From: Lepisosteus oculatus
Taxonomy: Eukaryota > Chordata > Actinopteri > Semionotiformes > Lepisosteidae
Assembly: GCF_040954835.1 (NCBI RefSeq)
Contig: NC_090699.1
Coordinates: forward strand, 19,601,817-19,665,816
Direction: 5' to 3'
Length of the DNA stretch: 64,000 bases
Shown: positions 12,760 through 25,826 of the stretch, piece after piece
How positions within the stretch are numbered: position 1 is the stretch's first letter
Layout of the letters: every line of letters starts with the position of its first letter
The notes under the pieces: generated by a model
Told to the model about the DNA's origin: nothing
The model's input: only the letters and a program-made list of their open reading frames with translations
Databases searched by the model: none
Made by a program: the position numbers and the translations under genes

Positions 12760-15700
12760 AACAGTCAAAGTCACTATATATAACATAGTCGGTATTGAGA
12801 GATCAATTAAATAAAATTAAGATAAAACATTCATTTTAATCCAAAAATGTATACTTTATTCTCCTAAAAACAAAAATGCATAGAGTGGTAAGTTTCTTTG
12901 GGGGGTTGATATATCATGGTTGCCATCATTTTGACAGTCCGATTGATTATTATAGAGGCAGATAGACAGGCTTGTTGTTCATGATTCAGGTGCCAGAGAG
13001 TAAAGAGTAAAGAAACTTTGTGCAACTGTGTTTTCTAAAACAGAAAATGCTTTCGACACTGCCATAACATCGTTGTCTGCCTTCCCACAGTTCCCACAGG
13101 CTCTATATTAACTGTGTGAATAAATTGGCTAATATAAAACTGGACATACTATATGACATCGACAGCCATTATTCATACCCTTAATCTCTGATTCAGCTAT
13201 TATGCCGTGTGTGTGGCATAATCATGATGAGAGAATATTGTGATTATTATTTTTTCCTGATTATAAATTGGGATCAAAGTGCTTTGGGCGGGTAATCTTA
13301 TGGATAATTCTACAGTTTCCTTAATAGTGGCGCCTTGGGTTCGCAGAGGCCTCTGAATGGGATTTAGTGTAAATTCTATTGGCCATTGTGCCATTTTGCT
13401 TTCAGTGGCCTACGGATTTGATCTCAGCCTCTTGTTCCATCACAGATTAAAATGAGTCTGAGGGATTAAAAACTATTAGGTGTTTTTCATGGAAAGAAAC
13501 GCCCCTGATTGGGGGTGGGGGTCGGATTTCCAAACTGGCAAAGGGGGAGAAAAAGAAAAAGCGATTTTGGAATAGTTGAGCAATTGTGGAATAGTAATAA
13601 GAAACCTACTTAAGAATGTTCTGCACTTATCCATTTTAACCAAATGAACACTATTCAAAGTAAAGATCTTTAAGTAGTTATAAAGTGAAATACATTATAT
13701 GCCTATAATTAAGAAAACAGAATAGCTGATTTCATCATACTGTACTAATCCTGTTGTTGCTTGGTATTTGATAGAAAATCATTCTGCTTTGCCCATTTAT
13801 CTGCTGAATTGCCCTGAAGACGCCAACCTTCCATGTGCCCAAAGATGTGTTAAGGAAACAGGAAGAGTTTAATTAATATTGGACAGGGCATCTCAACTCC
13901 CAGCACAGCTACAACAGGGACGTGCTGGGTAGTACACCTTTTCATAGTGCATACACACATATAAGACCAATATTGTGCAAAAATTTAACATGCCCTCATG
14001 CTGACTAGACTATTCAGTTGCAATGACCTATTATTAGTAAAAAAAAGTCCTATTTCGGCAAGGAACGCATTTGTTTTGAGTGTCTACCCTTTCAAATTGA
14101 TGAACAATACCTATATCTGATACACTTCTTGTATCAATGTATCAAACACAAAGATGCAGAATATAGAGGATCTGATGTAACTTGACAGTCTAAAGTAAGG
14201 AACAATTTGAGTATGATGATGATGGTTCCAGCTTTCACATTAAGGAGCCCTCTGCTGGCTGTCTTTGGAAAATGATGTAGGAAAATCTCCCGAAAAAGAG
14301 AAGCACGTGTTCCGCTTTGATTTTTGATTACAGAAATGCAGATTATTGCATTTTTAAGGCCTGCTATTGTTGACAATTACATACCCTCTGTATGTTTTGT
14401 GTGAATCTGAACAGGAATGGGAAATGGCTTCCTGTGTGTTATCCCCACACAGTTAAAACAGATGCAAAAAAATCTTGCTGCTTTTTATAGTTTGAAAGAC
14501 TGAGACTGCAGGCTGTTTTGCCTGTCAATGGCTGTTTACTGTGTGATGATTCAAGGCAGATAAAAGAGATGACTTATCGAAGACATAAATTAATTCTGTC
14601 AGCCACATACAGGAAGAAAAAAATGACAAAAACTCAGTTTATGCCTTGAGAGTGAAAATATTATTAATGTATTAATTAAAATTAATATTTTATGAGCACA
14701 TGAAACATTTCTAAATGTTACTTAAACTACTATAAATTAATATTGCTAGAGATAGCAATTATTAATTCTTCAGTAATATGCTAGTAATGGATTAAACCTT
14801 CCATGCTTTTTTAACCCACATTTTCACTTTGTTGTAATATCTTTGATACACACATTCTCTTTCCTTCTCACAGTGTTTGTAGTCAGTTATGCCACCCCAT
14901 TAGAATGGTGCAGTTAAGTGTGAGAAGGGCAAAGTGCCAGTCATAACTTAAACACATTCTGTAACATCAGGACAACAGAGAAACATGACAAGGCTGTTAG
15001 TTAATGTAGACATAATATTCACCACCATCTCATTTGTTGCTTTTCTGTGAAATACTTGGATTCAGTCCATTTTCTTTCATGATGATTAGCTCATAAATGT
15101 AATTACTGAACTGACTCATTTCCTGTGCACACGCAAACACACAAAAAACAGATACACATACAATTGTGTAATTGAACAAGTAATAGCTTAATTCCATGCT
15201 GAAAAGAGAAGAAAGAAAACACAACGTTCCGGCCGTGGAGCCTTCTTCAGGTGTCTAGAAGAACTGAAAATTGTACATTTGTTCTCACAAAAGAAACACA
15301 GAACAATATTTAGTACTGCTTTACAGGACACAAATATGGCATCAGTTTCAAATTCCTCAGGTGAGTGAGGAGTGACACAATTCCTGGTTCATGAACATAA
15401 TGTGCACTTTCTCAAAGGAGGGTAGCCCTTGGCTGTGGACAGTTAGAGCTGTCATTTCCAGAAGGAGAATCTAAACAATGCTTTGGGCCCACTGAATGAA
15501 ACCCATACAGAATGTAAAAATACCCAAATACTGCATTTCTAACAGGTTTGTGGTGACAGTCTGTGATGTATTACACATATGTCTCACTGATCTTCCATGA
15601 GACAGCTAGGGCTCATAGATCTAGTCAGCTGAATGCTTCTCATGTTTGGTCTTACAATGTAGCAGAGGTGGACTGAACTAGTTCTGCAGAAAAAGGAGGG

Positions 15701-16640
15701 AAACCTATTGTTCAAAAGAACGATGTGCAGCTCTGTTCAGAGATGAGATGTATTCACATGTAAAAGTCACTTCTTCTAAAAGCTGGTACGCTGTGACATT
15801 TAACTGCCCTGAAATGCTAAAAAGTAAACTGCTCCAGTGTGCTTAATGAACGCTAAGCCATGAACAGACAAAAAGAGAGAACAGTTAATAGGCAGAACCT
15901 ACCATGACCTTAAAAAAGCAATTAACAGCCTCATCAATTTCCTGAAGACTCGCATCACTTAAGACTGGTAAATCATTTATTTCTGCTGAGTTCTTGAAGG
16001 TCAAGTATTTTTTAAACATACTGTTTGAAGTTTGAAAACCAATCCAACAGCTGTATGTAATTCTACAATGAAAAAATCTCCACGTAAAAGTCTGATTTCT
16101 GAGATTCAGCTAAAATTAGTTCAGGTTTCTTGCAACAGTTTACATCTAATGCATATTAAGCAATTCTGTGAAGTGTATTTTTCAGTTACATTTATTTTCA
16201 AAAGCACACAGAAAATAATTTGTCAAACCTTTGATAAATGAGTCAAGCAGTCAAATGCAAAATCGTAAGTTTGACTGAGTTTACCAAAGCCAATGGCACA
16301 AAAGACTAAGCCTGAGAACACAACAGAAATCACAAGACATCAATGAGATTTTTACCACTTTTCATTATAGTTTGTTCCACGTGACTCTTAGAATTTATCA
16401 TTAGAAAACAATATACCTTTGTTCGGCCCTGTGTCATGTTACTAATGACTGCAATCAGTTTCTGAAGCTCAAGCAGGGCTCTCTAGGTTCCCAGAAAAAC
16501 AGTAGCCAGACCCCTCTGGCTACATGGGGCACTTAGATTAATAGCAAAGAATGAGACAATGATATCACATTGGGCAGCACTGACTCCCATATAGGTCAAT
16601 CTGGGGGCTCTGAATTACACTAGGAAGCAGGAATGTCCTA
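12760..16640. other. Spacer, no gene recognised
   Basis: AT-rich non-coding sequence. On the minus strand, 15195-15265 (acctgaagaaggctccacgg then gttgtgttttcttt) resembles a motif common at the ends of fish retroelements, but it is too short to classify. 14247-14261 holds a CTCF-like site, listed separately. Confidence 0.5.
14247..14261 (-). promoter_or_regulatory. CTCF-like core motif
   Basis: The minus strand reads CCAGCAGAGGGCTCC, which fits the CTCF core pattern CCASYAGRKGGC. It is a single motif match in a spacer, and occupancy is unknown. Confidence 0.35.
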
Positions 16641-17032
16641 CACTGTCATGCTACAAGAACTGAACCTTCTTAGTCTTGAACAGAGAAAACGACAATGGAA
16701 CCAGGTCCACTTACTGTATCCAGATTGTCAGAGGCATCAACAAAGTCAACTCAGTGGGCACCTTTAGAGTTGTCAGTGAATCACAAGGCCACAAGTGGAA
16801 ACTAGAGGAAAGTGCATTCCAGACCAAGAACAGGTGGCTCTTCTTTCTCCAACAGGTTGTGGAAGTGTGGATCGAGGTACCCAGCCATGTAGTTGAAGCC
16901 GATATTGTGATTTCTTTAAGAAACAACCAGAATGAGATCCTTGGATCAATTACATATTAGCCACCAAAACAACTTGAATGATCTAATGGCCTAATCTCGG
17001 TTGTAACCTTTCTGATGTTTTTATGTACCCGT
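16640..17032 (+). mobile_element. CR1-like LINE, ORF2 C-terminal fragment and 3' end
   Basis: A 94-codon frame (16676-16960) encodes the pattern typical of the end of CR1-like reverse transcriptases: QIVRGINKVNSV, then GHKWKLEESAFQTKNR, then PSHVVEAD and NEILGSITY. It is followed by the characteristic 3' tail (ctaatggcctaatctcggt then gtaacctttctgatgttt). The fragment is mutated and not functional. A related piece lies at 36.64-36.82 kb. Confidence 0.78.
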
Positions 17033-19879
17033 TCTTTCATACTGCTGTCTAAAGTTATGGTGACAGTGAAATGTATCTTGATGTTTGTCAGAATGTAATC
17101 ACATGAATAAGCCCAACAAAAGGGAAGCCTTTGCATCTGTCAGTTGAAGAAATTGTGAAATAAATGATGCAAAGAAATAAGATGATTACACTGTTCAGAT
17201 GCCAGCATGATAGCTGATAAGGCAGCTAAGCCGAAGACCTTGGTGCCTTAGCATCTGAAATAAATTATTAAGTAACGCTTACTTTTCAACATAGGTTCTA
17301 AGTGCAAACAACTTGCTCTTTTCTCTACCTTAAACAAAACAGATGGATATATACAGTATGATTGTTCTTAAAAAAAATGACCTTGCATGTTATTGTGTAT
17401 GTAAGATCAGAAGATGCTGTGAATTGTGGGATATGTGAATATTAATTAGTAGTAATAAGGAATAAGGGCTGGTTGTTACAGCTAAGTAATAGTCACATTT
17501 AACCTTTAATCTAATTAACAGGTATATGTAGCTAGATGGACAACTATTCTTGGCATACACAGGCTCCACAAATGGCATCTATTAACCTGAATTATGGGAA
17601 GGGGTTGACATCACTGCAGAGCATGAGGCCTCTGTGAGTGGCTCAAGGGCAGGACAGGTTAGAGGAGCCAGTCTGCAAAGTCTCGCTCTCCCTGTCTCAG
17701 TACAGAGGTCTGTCTTCTAATCTAAACCAATTTCTTATTTAATTTGAAATGTACTCGTTCAGATAAGTCAATTGAGAACCGATTCTCATTTACAACCTGA
17801 TCCACTTACTGACAAACTGGAGAGGCAGCCTTTTATACAGCGAGTATTTTTACTGGAGCGATCTGAGTGACGCTCATTGTCAGAATTTAAACCTACTACC
17901 CCAGCTCCCACTCCACGCTGCCATCCCGGGCTGGACCGCCTCCCAGTCCACAGCCAGAACCAGCGCTCCGCGCCGCCGTCCTGGACAGTCAAAAATCTAG
18001 AGGTTCTAAATTGGGTATTGTAATGTGCAGTACTTATAATAAGGGTAGACAAAGCACAAGGCTGAAGTAAGCAGGCAAGGGTCGAATCCGTAAAACTCAA
18101 AATCAAGGTGCTGAAGGAGAATCAAGTAAGAAGTAAAGTTCAAAAGCCAGTGCAAAGACAAGCAACAAGCCAGAGGGAAATCCAAATGAAAAAGTGCAAA
18201 AACCAAACACAGCCAAAATGAGGAAGCTCATGGAAAAATGCCAAGACCGGGCGAAAAACACACTCAAACTAAGAGCCTCAGTATCGCCAGGGCAGGTCTT
18301 AAATACCATGTATTAAGGATGTCAGGTGGGACTGATTTCCATCCATACCTCATTGTTATGGCAACAGCCTGTTCGACAGATCTGTCAATTGCAGTGTTTT
18401 CAGTGCAGTTGGTGATCCTATGGCGAAAGTGCACATGATAGGTATATAATAACAAAAAATAGCCATTTGTGTTATTTTTAATAAAATTTTAAAAACAAAA
18501 TGAAACCTTCCAGTGAAATCTGATCTTTAACTGTAACCAGGTAGCATACTGTACAATATTTGTATATCTGTACATAGTATTGCTCAAGTTTTACACAACT
18601 AAAGTAGTTTTTCTATTCTTTACTCTTGATTATATATAACTATTATATTACATTACGCATCAATATGGAAGAGGTAAGCATTACTTGAAGAAGGACTGAG
18701 ATCATCGAAACCTAATATGACCACAAATATTTACATAGCAATTTAATTTCTTACTTACATTTTGAATTCCTATTTTGGTAAAGCGCTGTCCATTTCTATT
18801 CATATAAATGTTTCATTCTATCACCTCTTAAAACCACATTACTCGGTGTTTCTCATGACACTGTCTTAAAAGTGATATCAGCTCTGCCTCAGCCTGCTCA
18901 GTTTCTGCTTTCCTCAGCAAACGGGAACCGTCGAAGTCTACAAGTTCTCCTGCACCACACAGCCAAAGAGGGTGATTGCTTACTATTGCAGTATCAGCAA
19001 TTCTGTGGATTTCACTCAGGTGAACCACAGTGCCAACAATGCTATAGTAGAGCTCCAGAGTGGAGAGTTACCCACTGAAATAGAGAATAGTTTAGGCACT
19101 GATTCTGTGGATGACTTTTACATAATGCCTGAGAATATCATAATAGACACTTTATGCTCCCTTTGCAAGTTCTTTTGGATCTATACCTCTGTATTAAACA
19201 GTTTCCTTGAAGAACTGCATACAGTGTTGTTGTCTATATTTTATACTATAGGAGCTGAGGAAGGTAAAGATGAATAGGATGGGACAAATGTTGGTTAGTT
19301 GTTGCCCTGAAGCTACCAAAACTTGTATAACAATAGATCATACATATTTTTTAAATTTATTGCAGCTTTAAACCAGGAATCCACAATATTACTCCAGTTA
19401 GTTTGCCCCATGTCAATAAATAAATCTAAAAATATAATGTGAAGATCAGATAAATCTGTATGGATGAGGACCCAGATATGTGCTTTAGAACTAGATTTAT
19501 TAAGGTTCAGTATATGCAAGATCCTCTGAAAGGGACATTTGAGTAGACTTAAACCTTTAAGGCTATTATCAGCACGGTTCACTGCAGGAAGACAACAGAT
19601 AATTAAGTAGGGGAAAAAAACGTCAATATTACAGAAGAAGCAATGCCTCAGCTATATCACCACTGGTACTGCACAACTCTCAGACACTGTTTCCTAAAGA
19701 ACTCAGAATAACAGAAATCCAAAAATAATTACAGCAAAGGGAGGTTGTATTTTACTAAGACAAAATTACTTGAAAGCCTCTGAAAACAAAAATGACCTCT
19801 GGCCTTTCCTGATTTGTGAACTAATTAAGCTTTTTATTTCTATGTATTTCATTCTCTGAATGGTATTAATCTATTGGTA
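17033..19879. other. Spacer, no gene recognised
   Basis: No gene is recognised. 17765-17800 (caattgagaaccgattctca) and the block 17,900-18,310 look like pieces of dispersed fish repeats, but neither has a second copy in this window to prove it. 18,680-18,720 (acttgaagaaggactgagat) resembles a retroelement end motif. Confidence 0.45.
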
Positions 19880-20640
19880 CTGGTTAAGACTAGGATATCT
19901 ACCTGAAGAAATCATATTTCTGGTCCCTAGCTGAAAGAGGTTTAGCTCTTTTAGTCTGCCACTGTAGGTTATTCCCTTAAGCTCCAGAATGTATATGGCT
20001 GCTCTGATCTGACTGAATTCCAGAGCAACAATAACTTTTATAGTGTTGTCAAAACATTATAATTAAGGCCTTACTAATACATTGTGCAATTTTTACATAA
20101 CAACCCTTAATTTATATAACTACAGTATATATCCCAATATTCTGTTTTTGCGTTTTTGTTACTTCACCACATCAACCAGAAGATACAGATGATGAATCAA
20201 GATTAAAGTATTTTGCATAACTATTCTAGTTTAGAATTTCCCATTTTGTATTATTTTTTCCACCTGCACTTGTTTACATTAAATGTCATCTCCTAGATGT
20301 TTGCCAAATCTTGAATTTTATTGTCTTTATTATATTAATTAATTAATATATTAATTAATTTAATTTGCATCTTCTATTAAGCAATCCTCCTAATTTGGTA
20401 TTATCTGGGTCTGACCAGTTTACTGTATATTTAGAGGAATCTAGATAATTGCTATAAACTTGAAAGAGCAGTGATCATATTACAGATCACTGTGATACTC
20501 CACTAATTACATCACCCCAATTTGAGCATCCACCCCTTAACTCTAATTTTCTTTCTATTCACAAACCAATTCTCAACCTAAACACACATTTCCCTAAATA
20601 CCTAGAGCCTGTAGTTTGATCCATTAATATTGTATATGTC
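19880..20640 (-). mobile_element. Old CR1-like LINE body (degenerate)
   Basis: Read in reverse, the sequence keeps several landmarks of the vertebrate CR1-type ORF2. These include, on the plus strand, ggttattcccttaagctcca, ccttactaatacattgtgca, tttacattaaatgtcatctc, gaccagtttactgtatattt and tgatactccactaattacat. Many indels and stops remove coding potential. An internal (TTAA)n-like expansion lies at 20333-20365. Confidence 0.6.
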
Positions 20641-21452
20641 CATTTCTGCCTGCACATACAAAGACGTCACAAAGAAATTAAGGATTTTCCTTCTATAGTG
20701 GAATAGCTGCCGACTCTCTGCCACCTGAATTCAGCCGCTGCATCACAAACAGCTCAAGTCCCCAAGTAATTCTTCAAGGATGAATTTTTAGCAGATGGCT
20801 CGCCGAGCAAGGCTGCAACAGCATGATGCGATGCTACAGAGCCTCCATAAAACTGCATTAATTCAGAGCTGACAAGCTGAAATAAAGGTCAGCAGCTTAT
20901 ACCACATTATTCCTAAAAGCTAATTTTACAAGCAAATGCACTGCTTTAATTAGCCTCTGCTTGCAGTTTATACAAATACTACACTAAATTAAGTCCAGTC
21001 TTTGTACATCTGAAAACCCCCTCCGGCTCTAACTTAAAAGTTTGCGAAATACAGTGAAATGATGATGATTGCTTTTACTGGCACTATAAAAATACAGTTT
21101 ATTATAATAAAATGATGCTGAGTGGTATCATAACTATTGAATCTGTTATTCCTGCGTTTGTTTTCAGATAACACATGGAATTTGATAACATATTACAATG
21201 TTTAATTATAATAAGACTCAATTACACATTAAAAAGGAAATTTTTATAATTAGATCGTTCCACAGACCTGAATATCTAAATATAAGACAGTAATAGCTTG
21301 TGCAGTTTTATATTTTCATCTTTATTTTTGTGCAAAGATTACACTCACAAAAACATGTCCCCCTCTGGCTGTTCTAGCAAGAACCAGCTTAAATTCAAAA
21401 TAGTCCTGAGGGAGCTCAGCATTCAGTACCGGATGTTCATACTTATACTTAA
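20641..21452. other. Spacer, no gene recognised
   Basis: AT-rich unique-looking sequence between a degenerate LINE and a small inverted-repeat element. No coding frame of note. Confidence 0.5.
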
Positions 21453-21638
21453 TACACTCCCTGGTCAACATACTAGGAACCCCCACCAAATATTACACTG
21501 GAGCTCTGCACACACAGGCTGTGTCACGCCTATTCCTCTGGTTCCGTCAGCTTCAAAGGGCTGAGACTTGGGGGCTGTTCTGGCCAGGGAAGGTGTTCAT
21601 TTCACTTGGGGTTCCTAATATTGTGGCCAGTCCGTGCA
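21453..21638. mobile_element. Short inverted-repeat element (MITE-like)
   Basis: Imperfect terminal inverted repeats bound a ~186-bp non-coding segment. The left end contains CTGGTCAACATACTAGGAAC and the right end, reversed, CTGGCCACAATATTAGGAAC, each continuing into a short C run. There is no open frame inside. This is consistent with a non-autonomous DNA transposon. The flanks (TA on the left, CA on the right) leave the target duplication unclear. Confidence 0.6.
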
Positions 21639-23714
21639 CTGAATTACATTTTACATTCCAGCAGCAGTCATATCAAATCAAAGCGGCTTTGCTCCTTAAA
21701 CAAGTCTCACTTTTTAATCAGCCAGTTTTAAATCTTTCTCAGACTATTAAGTTGGCACCCAAGCTGGATCTGTGATCCAAGTACCGTGCGTCTTTTTGTA
21801 ACTCGCTGTCAAACACATGGTGTTTGCATTAATTCCATCTCGCCTATTTATAGTTTTAAGCACATTAAGTCATTTTAGAAATCCACAATAAAAACTATTT
21901 TCATAAAATTGTTGAAAATAGTTGTTAAATGTTACTTCCACCCCATTACGAAGTAAAACGGTCTAACAGAGTTAAAGACCACTACCTCCGAGCAAGGCTT
22001 AGTATTTTAGAACTACAACATTTTATAAAGTACTAGAGGCAACTCAGACTCTTTTTCTGTATCCTCTAGCAATAAATCAAACCATTTCCAATTTTAAATT
22101 GAACAGTTTTTATCAGTAAATGGAGTTCTTCCAAGAACTTTCGATTTGAGGTGCGAGTAGTGCACACCACAGCAGAGAAAGTCAATTTCAAACGCCACAG
22201 CAGCTCAGACACTTTTTTTTTTAATCTTAGGCTGAACTACGACACCTTGTCATTCTAGTGATTTTATCAGACTTGAGCTATTCCTCGCTCATTTCCCTTC
22301 ATTCCCACATTCCTATCAAATAGTACTCTCTGGCGACACCTGCTGGGTGATCAGTATGGCATCCTAGCCCAGGAAAGATGCAGAAGCAAGAACACAGGAA
22401 AGAAAAAGATTTAATGACAAAAGTGCTGAATGCACCCTCATTTAGAACTGAAAAAAACAGGCTTTGGTTTTTCAGCAAAACATTCAAGAAGACTACTAAA
22501 CCTGTGGAACCAGTTAACCTCCTGAACGGGTCAACCATGAATCGCTGTGCTTTCTCATGAACCCTTGATTGTTCCCAACTCCTGTGTTTCAGTCAGAGTG
22601 AAGGCCAGCTGAGAAGACGTCTTCATGAGAATGTCACAACCCCCGAAGAGGTGTAGTACCCAGAGCCATCTGTTGAATATCTCTGGGAGATGTGGGCTGA
22701 ATTCAGGTCAAATTCCCCAAAGTAATATGTTCCAAACTTCTGAAAAGCAGAAAGCACTTGGATTGAAAGCTAGCAACCAAGAATTACTACTGCATTTTAA
22801 AATAACTTACAGTCAGCATTTGTCTTCAGGACCTCTAATTTGCACCCATTGGAGCTACAAATGTCATTCACTTCTCAATAAAACCTAAGATGTTCTGCTA
22901 GTAAATACAAATCAATTTTGCTCAAGACAGGACTCAACTTGTCCACAGAAAAAAAGAAACAGAAAATGGTTATTAACAAAGGTCAGAATTCAACCTGTTT
23001 GTCTGTGACAAAGGAGGATTGCACAGTGAAGAAAAACTTTGCAGCAGAATGTACGTCATATATTTATTTGAACATATTTCAGAAGCCTAATCAAACCTTC
23101 GATCTTTCTATATTTTTTTTAGTTTTGCCATGCTGATCTAGAACATTCACATACCTGAAGTAATTATTTGACAAAGCCCATTAATTACTACTTCAAAAGA
23201 AAGTAAGCACCTCTACAAATAACCCAGATATTGGGTCCTTGATTGTTCAGATCTGTCACTCCCTCAGACAGCTCCAGCAGGGCCCAAGAATGGCACGCAG
23301 GACATCGTTTCTCACAAAGCACAAAGATGTTACTATGGTTACTGTGTGCTGAGCACTGTCCAGACACTCTCCCGTTTCTCTGATCCTCAGTGCAAGATAG
23401 CAGTGGGCTAGCTTTAGTTTTTCAGCAGGCTCACAGCAATGACAACACTTACCTCGAGGTTATTAGCATTATTAATATTGGTAGTGCCAGCACTGAATAA
23501 GGAAAAGCACAGCATTACTTCTGTGGCTAGTAATTTCCTGTCACTATAATGTGCAAAGGCACACTCCTGACTTTAAATAAAAAATCGTTAGATTCAGTAC
23601 AGTGCTACTCTGTTTAAAAAAAATAGGTTTGAAGAGGAAAAGATTTTGTAAATTTGTACAAATATATGGCCAATAAAGCCAGGTGTTGAAAATGCAAACA
23701 TATTAAAATATGTT
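21639..23714. other. Spacer, no gene recognised
   Basis: No recognisable gene. A minus-strand frame without a start (about 23190-23425, including CEKRCPACHS) is open for ~75 codons but has no supporting homology that I can name. Confidence 0.45.
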
Positions 23715-23990
23715 AGGTGCCTTACTGCACCTACTCCAAATCTGGTTCTTTTTTGCCTAATGTCAGGCATACTGTCTGATGTATTCTTTGCACAATCCTG
23801 TAAAGTAAATTACACTATGCACATTGCACTTTATGTACCCTGTAACCTGTCAGAAATGTCTGTCTACATTGTCTATAGCACTGTCTTGTCAGTGCCTTGT
23901 CTGTATTCGCACCATAGACCTGCAGAACAATATCCCGCTCCTTTGTATACTTGTATATGGCTGGAATGACAAATAAACTTGAATTTGAAA
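23715..23990 (+). mobile_element. LINE 3' UTR fragment
   Basis: The run of tgcactttatgtaccctgta, gtcttgtcagtgccttgtct and the ending tatatggctggaatgacaaa-taaactt matches the style of fish LINE 3' tails that end in an AATAAA-type signal followed by gaattgaa-like repeats. It is 5'-truncated and non-coding. Confidence 0.5.
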
Positions 23991-24230
23991 ATAAAAAGAC
24001 ATTGCCATTGGCTTTGAGTTCTGTATGTCTTTAAAACATACAATGGAATTATTTCTTGCTTTATTTACTCACGGGAACCAAAGCCATATGAGACTGTGAG
24101 GTGCTGCAGTTTTTTTTTTCTTTGGAAGGTCATCTGTAACCCACAATTACTGAGGCACAGACAGTCATGGAAAACCTAAATGCTTCGGGTGCTGCTGGGG
24201 ACTTGCATGCTGTGGTAATAATTAATAACT

Positions 24231-24246
24231 GCCACTAGGGGGCAGC
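24231..24246 (+). promoter_or_regulatory. Strong CTCF-like motif
   Basis: GCCACTAGGGGGCAGC matches the CTCF core (CCACTAGGGGGC) at every informative position. It lies in the spacer between the SPOCK2 and ASCC1 coding parts, outside any repeat that I could recognise. Confidence 0.5.
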
Positions 24247-24886
24247 CACAAAGCACAAACAATAGCTGAATCTAAAACATCCCAAGAACTTGGCAATTGC
24301 GCGCTACACAGAGCATCGAGAACAGTATTTGAATGATAATTTCTGACCTTTAAAATGTTTCGTACATCAAATGACTCCCGATCCCTCATATTCTGCCTTC
24401 CTGCAGCAGGACCCCCTTTGTCCTCAGCTACAAGACAAAAACATATTCAGCACACAGGCATCGCTTCCTCCCTCAGCTACGCTGTCGTACACTGTGAACT
24501 TACATCGACGTGCAATAAGAAGTTAGAGAAAAAGGAAATATTTTCTTAAAGTACATTTTCTATACTGTACTGCAATTGGGCACAAATAACTCATCTTTCT
24601 CCAGAAGGATGGGAGGTTTCTGGTGGTTTGAAAGAGGGAAAACCTTTATTTTCAATTTTTGTGACAGAGAGACGCCCAAAATATGTGTTGTTGACAAACA
24701 TGAAAAGGGACACGAACAAAGGCGCGATGAAACCAGTGTCCATCCTTGGAAAACAGAGCCCCTGTCAGACCAGGGCTTTGTGATCTGCAGACAGCTTTGT
24801 GTGAACTCATGTTGGGGAGCTAAATGCCAGTCCTCTGGGTTGGATGTGATCCATTTCCTACTGAAAGAGCCCATTGTTGTCCCTGT

Positions 24887-25123
24887 TCAAAACATGCTGC
24901 TCTTGCAGTGGCACAGAGGGCTGGCAAGGCAAGCAGGGACTGCACTCTCCAAGATGCCCCCTTCTTGCTGCTGGCCAGAGCGCAATATTTTTATTAGAGT
25001 GTCTTGCCGCTCGTCATCAAGGCTGGGATCCCATTCCAGATCAATTCTGAAGCCATCCATGCTGAAGCACCAAAGAGTCTGGGCTGGCAAACGCATATTG
25101 ATCTCAAGAATCCATATGCCAAA
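24887..25123 (-). CDS. Unrecognised exon-like open frame (possible terminal exon)
   Basis: A minus-strand frame of 78 codons plus stop starts exactly after a strong acceptor (long T tract then TAG, 25124-25126), with an in-frame stop just upstream, so it would need splicing. The translation (MRLPAQTLWCFSMDGFRIDL, WDPSLDDERQDTLIKILRSG) has a balanced, protein-like composition. It contains no family signature I can name. It lies downstream of ASCC1 exon 7 on the same strand but enters in phase 0, while that exon ends in phase 1, so it is not the direct next ASCC1 exon. The opposite strand is also open here for 184 codons (24576-25127), which weakens the case. It could be a fish-specific gene's last exon, part of an unclassified element, or chance. 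Confidence 0.35.
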   Translation of the reverse strand, partial: FGIWILEINMRLPAQTLWCFSMDGFRIDLEWDPSLDDERQDTLIKILRSGQQQEGGILESAVPACLASPLCHCKSSMF

Positions 25124-25224
25124 CTAAAAAAAAGCCAATTTACTAAGAGGGGCACTGTATAACACTGGGATACTAAAACATGCAGCAGTGCTATCAAGCA
25201 GTGTAATCATGCAGAGTGCAAAGT

Positions 25225-25826
25225 AGTAATAATAATAAAATAATAATAATAATAATAATTGTTTACACTTATATAGTGCTTTTCTGGACACTCCACTCAA
25301 AGCGCTTTACAGGTAATGGGGACTCCCCTTCACCACCACCAATGTGCAGCATCCATCTGGATGATGCGACGGCAGCCATAGTGCACCAGAACGCTCACCA
25401 CACACCAGCTATCAGTGGGGAGGAGAGCAGAGTAATGAAGCCAATTCAGAGATGGGGATTATTAGGAGACCATGATTGATAAGGGCCAATGGGAAATTTG
25501 GCCAGGACACCGGGGTTACACCCCTACTCTTTTCGAGAAACACCCTGGGATTTTTAATGACCACAGAGAGTCAGGACCTCGGTTTTACGTCTCATCCGAA
25601 GGACGGCGCCTGTTTACAGTATAGTGTCCCCGTCACTATACTGGGGCATTAGGACCCACATGGACCATAGGGTGAGGGCCCCCTGCTGGCCCCACTAACA
25701 CCTCTTCCAGCAGCAACCTTTGTTTTTCCCAGAAGCTCTCTCATCCAGGTACTGACCAGGTTCACACCTGCTGAGCTTCAGTGGGCTGCCAGTTGTGAGT
25801 TGCAGAGTGATATGGCTGCTGGCCAC
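25225..25826 (-). mobile_element. 5S rRNA-derived long SINE, copy 2
   Basis: The copy begins at a (TAA)n tail (25225-25258). The LINE-like tail (acacttatatagtgctttt, ctggacactccactcaaagc) follows, then the full body, then the 5S-like head at about 25730-25826 (reverse complement of ggatgagagagcttctggga and ccatatcactctgcaactc). A CTCF-like core (CCAGCAGGGGGCCCT, minus strand) sits at 25675-25689. The copy is well preserved compared with copy 1. Confidence 0.88.

Noticed and set aside
17900-18310. LTR or DNA transposon fragment
   Set aside because: It has the texture of a dispersed fish repeat, but there is no second copy in the window, no terminal repeats and no coding remnant to support a call.
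24576-25127. 183-codon plus-strand open frame
   Set aside because: About one frame of this length is expected by chance in 64 kb. The translation shows no domain, and the opposite strand has the better exon signals. Kept only as a caveat.
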